DNA of 15,285 nt, taken from DASPPK01 sp964399235. Lineage in GTDB: Archaea; Thermoproteota; Bathyarchaeia; Bathyarchaeales; Bathycorpusculaceae. Below the pieces are notes generated by a model, which searched no databases, had not been told where the DNA came from, and saw only the letters and a program-made list of their open reading frames with translations. The translations under genes and the position numbers were made by a program. Positions 11,554 to 15,285 of this stretch are shown here, one piece after another (the stretch's first letter is position 1; each line of letters starts with the position of its first letter). The stretch lies in the NCBI GenBank assembly GCA_964399235.1, contig CAYNQC010000029.1:1-15285 (forward strand), in the 5' to 3' direction.

Positions 11554-14470
11554 ATTCTATGAAAATCGCTGGGCGATAGGGTTTTGCAATGTGCGCTCTG
11601 GATTTCGGATCATAGCGTTTCGGGTTTTCCTCGTCATAAATGTCGACTTTTGCGTGAAGTTCTTTTTCCAAGAAGTTCTTTGCTTCCGTCAAGGCTTGGG
11701 TTTCGTCAATGGATTCGATTTGTAACAGCCGGTTCTTTCTCTCTTCTGACGTTCTGTTCAATTCTTCTGAGACTTGTCCTATGAACTTGGAAACTTCTGC
11801 TGCTTTTGCTCGCAACTCCGGCTTTGCCATCAAGTCCTTCATAAGATCTTTCTGTGCAATTTTGCCCGTAGCTGATTTTTCCAGTGCGGTCATCCAAGCT
11901 TGCCTCTTCCACGGTGCGGAAACATAATAGCATATTCTCTTTGGCGCTACGCCAGTTGCTTTCGTTATGTTCAGCGTGTCTTCCAGTAGGTTCATGATCA
12001 AAGTTTCTTTCTCTTCGGCGGTGACATCTGTCTTTGACTCATCGCAAGATGGCCACGAAGTCAATGAAACGAATTGCCTATTGCCCAACATTTCCCAAAG
12101 TTCTTCGCACAAATGCGGAGCAACCGGGGCGAGCATTCTGACTTGCGCGTCAATAATCTGGCGATGCACATGTTCGATCGCTCCTTTTCGCTTCTCCTCA
12201 TTTCCAGCGGCGCGTCTTTGGAACCACTGGAAGTCTTGATCCAGCTCGTATAGAATCGTATGTATTGCTTTGCGTACGGCGAGTCTGTCCATTGCTTCCG
12301 TAGCTTTTCTGATGTGTTCTTGCAGGCGGCTCAGCATCCATCTGTCTAATGCCGTGAGAGATTCTCCAGGAGCCTTGTTCTTCGTCGACGTTTTGGTGAC
12401 TTCTGAGACAAACTTGTGGAGGCGTTCCAGTCTGTCTCGCATTGCCTTCGCTATCGTAGGGCTGAAATCGGCGTCCTGCAGCAGTTCGGCTGTTGACAAG
12501 ACGCTGAGTCTTACCGGGTCTGCGCCGAATTTTGCCAAAGCTTCACGCAAGGGAATGATGTTTCCGAAGGACTTGCTCATCTTGGCGCCTTCCATCATCA
12601 CGCTGCCGTTTGTGGCTATTTGGCGGGGCCAGTGTTTTTCGGGGAATATGGCCGTGTGGTTGAATATCATGAAGGTCAAGTGGTTGGGAACCAAATCGCG
12701 TCCAGAGTGGCGGCTGTCCAGCGGGTAGAAATACGTGAATTCATCATGCATTTTTTCCAGGACATCGGAGTCCAGCTTGACTTTTTCTGCAATCTCTTTG
12801 GCTTTGCCGATTCCTAGGAATATGTAGTCGAACACTTCGTCTGTCAGCTGAGCTGGTTGGATTTTTTGAGTCTTGATCTGTCTGACTATCGTGTAGTATG
12901 CCATGTAGATTGTTGAGTCTGACAGGGACTCGATGATCCATTCTTTGTCCCATGGGAGTCGTGTACCCATTCCCGATTTTCTGGCACAAGCCTTTTCGTG
13001 TAACCAATCGATGACGTTTTTGAATTCCTGACGCAGTTCTTCTGGCAGGATTTCCATCATGTCAAGGTTCTTGTGCGCCAGCTTTTTCCATTCGGGTTTT
13101 CCATAGTTGATGAACCATTGGTCTTCAAAGATTTTGACGATGCACTCTGTTTTACATCTGCATAAAACAGGTCTGTTCAGCAACTCGTACATGGTTGTGG
13201 CTTTGCCTTCATGAATCAGATCTTGCTTGACCTTGTCTTTTGCCTCAGCCACAGTTGAACCGTAATATTTGCCCGTGTTGCGTCTCATTTTTCCGTTATG
13301 AAATTCGTGTCTATAGACTTCTTTTGTTGCGTCTTCCAGCTTTGGATCGTTCTGATCCTGAATGTTCATTTTCTTGACGACGTCGGCTGCAGGTATCTCC
13401 GAATATCCAGGAACCTCGATTAGCGAAATCGGTTTCACAGAGTCCATGATTTCTGGCGACAAGCCGTATTTCTTCAGCTGTGAGGGCGCTTTTTTAATGT
13501 TTTCCAAGGCAACAAGATCATACGGGGCGTGTCCTGGAACAGACATTACGACGCCTGTGGCGTTCTTGGGGTCGACGAAATCAGCTGGCAATATCGGTAT
13601 CTTTGTTCCTGTTGCAGGGTTTTCGACGTATTTTCCAAGCAGTTCTCTGCCTTGGAAGGTTTCGATGACTTTGACTTTACGGTTCAAATACCGGAGCTTG
13701 TCAGCACTTTCCTGGCTGATTATCCATTGTTCACCGTCGACCTCTGCCTTCACATACTTGCTTTCTGGGTTCAGCCAGATGTTTGTGACTCCGAAGACCG
13801 TTTCCGGTCGTAAAGTTGCAGTTGGGAAGACGAGATCTTTCTGTCTGAATTTTATCACCGTGAACTCGCCTATTTCGGGCTCTACGTCGCCAACTGTGTC
13901 GTGTTGCCCTACGGGGTTTCCGTCTTTTGGGCACCAGCCTACGGGATGACTTCCACGGCCGATGTATCCGCCTTGGCGCAGTTTCTGGAATTGCCACTCT
14001 ATGAACCGATTGTAATGCGGATCTATTGTGGTGAATTCACGTCTCCAGTCTATGGAGTAGCCGATCTCTTTCATTCCTGATTTGATTTCTTGATGGAAGT
14101 AGCGAGCCATCTCCATTGGATTTGCAAGATCTTTTAGCTTTTCCTTGGGAATTTTATAGACGTTGACGAAGTCTGAGATTAGTCCTGCGTCATTCTCTTG
14201 GAGGCGTTTAGCCATAGCCAGAACAGGCGTGCCTGTGTAATGAAAGGCCATTGGCAACAATGCGTTGTAGCCGCGCATTCGCATGTAACGAGCATGTACG
14301 TCGGCAAGCGTGTAGGTTCTTCCGTGTCCAATATGCTGTGGGCTATTTGGGTACGGGTAGGCTACGGTTATGAAGCACTTTGGCTTCTTTAGGTCTGGGT
14401 CTGCTTCGAAAATCTTGGCGCTTTCCCACTTTTTTTGCCATTTCTCTTCGATTTTTCTCAGAAATTCCAT
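11552..14470 (-). CDS. leuS: Leucyl-tRNA synthetase, archaeal/eukaryotic cytosolic type
   Basis: Class I synthetase that charges tRNA-Leu and edits misacylated products. The 972-aa chain has HIGH at residues 46-49 (PYPNSPQHIGHG), the CP1 editing insertion (TATLRPETVFGVTN, then TGVVMSVPGHAPYD), KMSKS at 630-634, an anticodon-binding helical domain, and the archaeal C-terminal extension ending in ...IAKPYRPAIFIE. Length and layout match the archaeal form, not the shorter bacterial one. Translation starts at ATG 14470. No Shine-Dalgarno is seen, while a TATA-like ATTTAATAT (14496-14504) about 30 nt upstream fits a nearly leaderless mRNA. All signature motifs are intact. Confidence 0.97.
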   Translation of the reverse strand: MEFLRKIEEKWQKKWESAKIFEADPDLKKPKCFITVAYPYPNSPQHIGHGRTYTLADVHARYMRMRGYNALLPMAFHYTGTPVLAMAKRLQENDAGLISDFVNVYKIPKEKLKDLANPMEMARYFHQEIKSGMKEIGYSIDWRREFTTIDPHYNRFIEWQFQKLRQGGYIGRGSHPVGWCPKDGNPVGQHDTVGDVEPEIGEFTVIKFRQKDLVFPTATLRPETVFGVTNIWLNPESKYVKAEVDGEQWIISQESADKLRYLNRKVKVIETFQGRELLGKYVENPATGTKIPILPADFVDPKNATGVVMSVPGHAPYDLVALENIKKAPSQLKKYGLSPEIMDSVKPISLIEVPGYSEIPAADVVKKMNIQDQNDPKLEDATKEVYRHEFHNGKMRRNTGKYYGSTVAEAKDKVKQDLIHEGKATTMYELLNRPVLCRCKTECIVKIFEDQWFINYGKPEWKKLAHKNLDMMEILPEELRQEFKNVIDWLHEKACARKSGMGTRLPWDKEWIIESLSDSTIYMAYYTIVRQIKTQKIQPAQLTDEVFDYIFLGIGKAKEIAEKVKLDSDVLEKMHDEFTYFYPLDSRHSGRDLVPNHLTFMIFNHTAIFPEKHWPRQIATNGSVMMEGAKMSKSFGNIIPLREALAKFGADPVRLSVLSTAELLQDADFSPTIAKAMRDRLERLHKFVSEVTKTSTKNKAPGESLTALDRWMLSRLQEHIRKATEAMDRLAVRKAIHTILYELDQDFQWFQRRAAGNEEKRKGAIEHVHRQIIDAQVRMLAPVAPHLCEELWEMLGNRQFVSLTSWPSCDESKTDVTAEEKETLIMNLLEDTLNITKATGVAPKRICYYVSAPWKRQAWMTALEKSATGKIAQKDLMKDLMAKPELRAKAAEVSKFIGQVSEELNRTSEERKNRLLQIESIDETQALTEAKNFLEKELHAKVDIYDEENPKRYDPKSRAHIAKPYRPAIFIE

Positions 14471-14495
14471 AAAACTGTCTGAATCGGGCTTTTCG

Positions 14496-14521
14496 ATATT
14501 AAATCTTTTGTTCTTACGAAC
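14496..14521 (-). promoter_or_regulatory. leuS promoter with adjoining inverted repeat
   Basis: ATTTAATAT (14496-14504, minus strand) is centred about 30 nt before the leuS ATG. Immediately upstream, GTTC-TTAC-GAAC (14510-14521) is a small inverted repeat, and a further GAAC at 14525-14528 lies beside it. The repeat is placed where a TATA-proximal regulator could bind, but no regulator is identified. Confidence 0.4.
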
Positions 14522-14591
14522 AGAGAACGCTATTCCTCACATCAGACACCGCACAACAAATGTGTAAACACGCATTAATCTTTTTCTGCTT

Positions 14592-15285
14592 CTAAGAAAC
14601 GTGTTCGACGAATTCGAGTAGTCTTCTTGCATCAGTCGGAGGATGCCCTGAATAGTATTTGCTGAAATAGCCAAACACCTCCACTTTTTCGCGGAGCTTG
14701 TTAATCTTGTCTGCCCAGAGTCTGATTTCGTCCATTTTGTCCACTTCAACCTTTCCAAGTGTGCCGTTCACTTTGCTTCTGTCCTCTTCCCACCTGATAT
14801 AAACGAAGTCGGCAGTGATTTGCTCGGTTTCGGGAATGAAGCGTCCGACTGTCAAGGCCAAAGCGACCTCGTTTTTTCTCAGAGCGGAATAAAGCGTGTC
14901 GGTAAGCATTTCTCTGCTTCTAACTTCGACTGCATACCTGCGTTCCTTCGGAAGTTGCAGCAGGAATTCCTCTAAGTAAGGAATTCTCTTTGGTCCGAAC
15001 GTTGGCGGAAACTGCAACAACAGAGGCCCAAGCTTGTTCTGCAGTGTGGCAGTTCTTTCGATGAAGAGTTCGACTTCCCTCTCGCAGTCTATCAGCATTT
15101 TCTTGTGCGTTATAATTTGGGGGAACTTTGCCGAAAACAGAAAGCCCTCTGGCGTTTGCTCCTTCCATTTCTGAAATGTGGCCTTACTTGGAATTCTATA
15201 GAAGGTGCTGTCTATTTCCACGGTTTCGAAGTGTTTTGCGTATTCGACCAGATAATTGCCTGAACTGGTTCCTTTGGGGTAGAAA
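14592..15285 (-). CDS. DUF72 (YecE-like) TIM-barrel protein, N-terminus outside window
   Basis: The reading frame continues to the right edge: its first visible residues are FYPKGTSSGNYLVEYAKHFETVEIDSTFYRIP, a clear DUF72 block (the GTG inside it is not the true start). Later family segments include FLFSAKFPQIITH, LGPLLLQFPPTF, YAVEVRSREML, TADFVYIRWE and VFGYFSKYYSGHPPTDA. About 230 residues are visible, and only the first 10-20 or so should be missing. DUF72 proteins have a TIM-barrel fold with no settled biochemical role. It ends in TAG 121 bp before leuS and is probably a separate unit. Confidence 0.9.
   Translation of the reverse strand, partial: FYPKGTSSGNYLVEYAKHFETVEIDSTFYRIPSKATFQKWKEQTPEGFLFSAKFPQIITHKKMLIDCEREVELFIERTATLQNKLGPLLLQFPPTFGPKRIPYLEEFLLQLPKERRYAVEVRSREMLTDTLYSALRKNEVALALTVGRFIPETEQITADFVYIRWEEDRSKVNGTLGKVEVDKMDEIRLWADKINKLREKVEVFGYFSKYYSGHPPTDARRLLEFVEHVS

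Noticed and set aside
13362..13949. 195-codon plus-strand open frame inside leuS
   Set aside because: Mirror of the leuS editing domain coding sequence, no recognisable protein.
15219..15221. GTG as the true start of the DUF72 protein
   Set aside because: The frame upstream to the window edge encodes conserved DUF72 residues (FYPKGT...), so the gene is simply cut by the window.
1..15285. CRISPR array, insertion sequence, prophage or defence island
   Set aside because: No regularly spaced repeats, transposase, integrase or phage genes were seen on either strand; nearly all genes are housekeeping types.

Overview
The window reads as a stretch of archaeal chromosome, most likely from the TACK group and perhaps Bathyarchaeia-like; the rank below TACK is inference. 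The evidence is an EF-2 with the RQMT switch-I variant I associate with crenarchaeal EF-2 and a diphthamide-loop HRG, an archaeal-type LeuRS, a tRNA-splicing endonuclease, a Nip7 homologue, a DUF365-like protein, and a tRNA gene interrupted by bulge-helix-bulge introns. Promoters look archaeal (TATA boxes about 25 nt from starts, several apparently leaderless genes) and ends carry T-runs. I see no CRISPR array, insertion sequence or phage gene.

Layout. 1-60: remnant of a plus-strand Rossmann-fold gene cut off where the next gene ends. 61-1209 (-): M24 metallopeptidase. 1440-2320 (-): two-gene LysO-type lysine exporter. 2420-4636 (-): EF-2. 4831-5280 (-): DUF365-like protein with a coding-like tail beyond its TAG stop. 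5469-6826 (+): NSUN-type RNA m5C methyltransferase translationally coupled to Nip7. 6833-9758 (-): probable operon mtnA - endA - hisS. 9821-10498 (+): HhH-GPD-like protein. 10499-11236 (-): HTH-phosphoribosyltransferase regulator. 11397-11508 (-): tRNA-Arg(UCU) with two predicted introns and an encoded CCA. 11552-14470 (-): leuS. 14592-15285 (-): DUF72 protein running off the right edge.

The content is largely translation and RNA maturation: two aminoacyl-tRNA synthetases, EF-2, an RNA methyltransferase with Nip7, an RNA-splicing endonuclease and a substrate for it. The most interesting point is the pairing of an EndA protein that contains no histidine at all (so it lacks the usual catalytic His) with a tRNA carrying both a canonical 37/38 intron and a non-canonical D-loop intron. 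Together these suggest a heteromeric, broad-specificity splicing endonuclease whose catalytic partner lies outside this window. No wholly new multi-gene system is evident.
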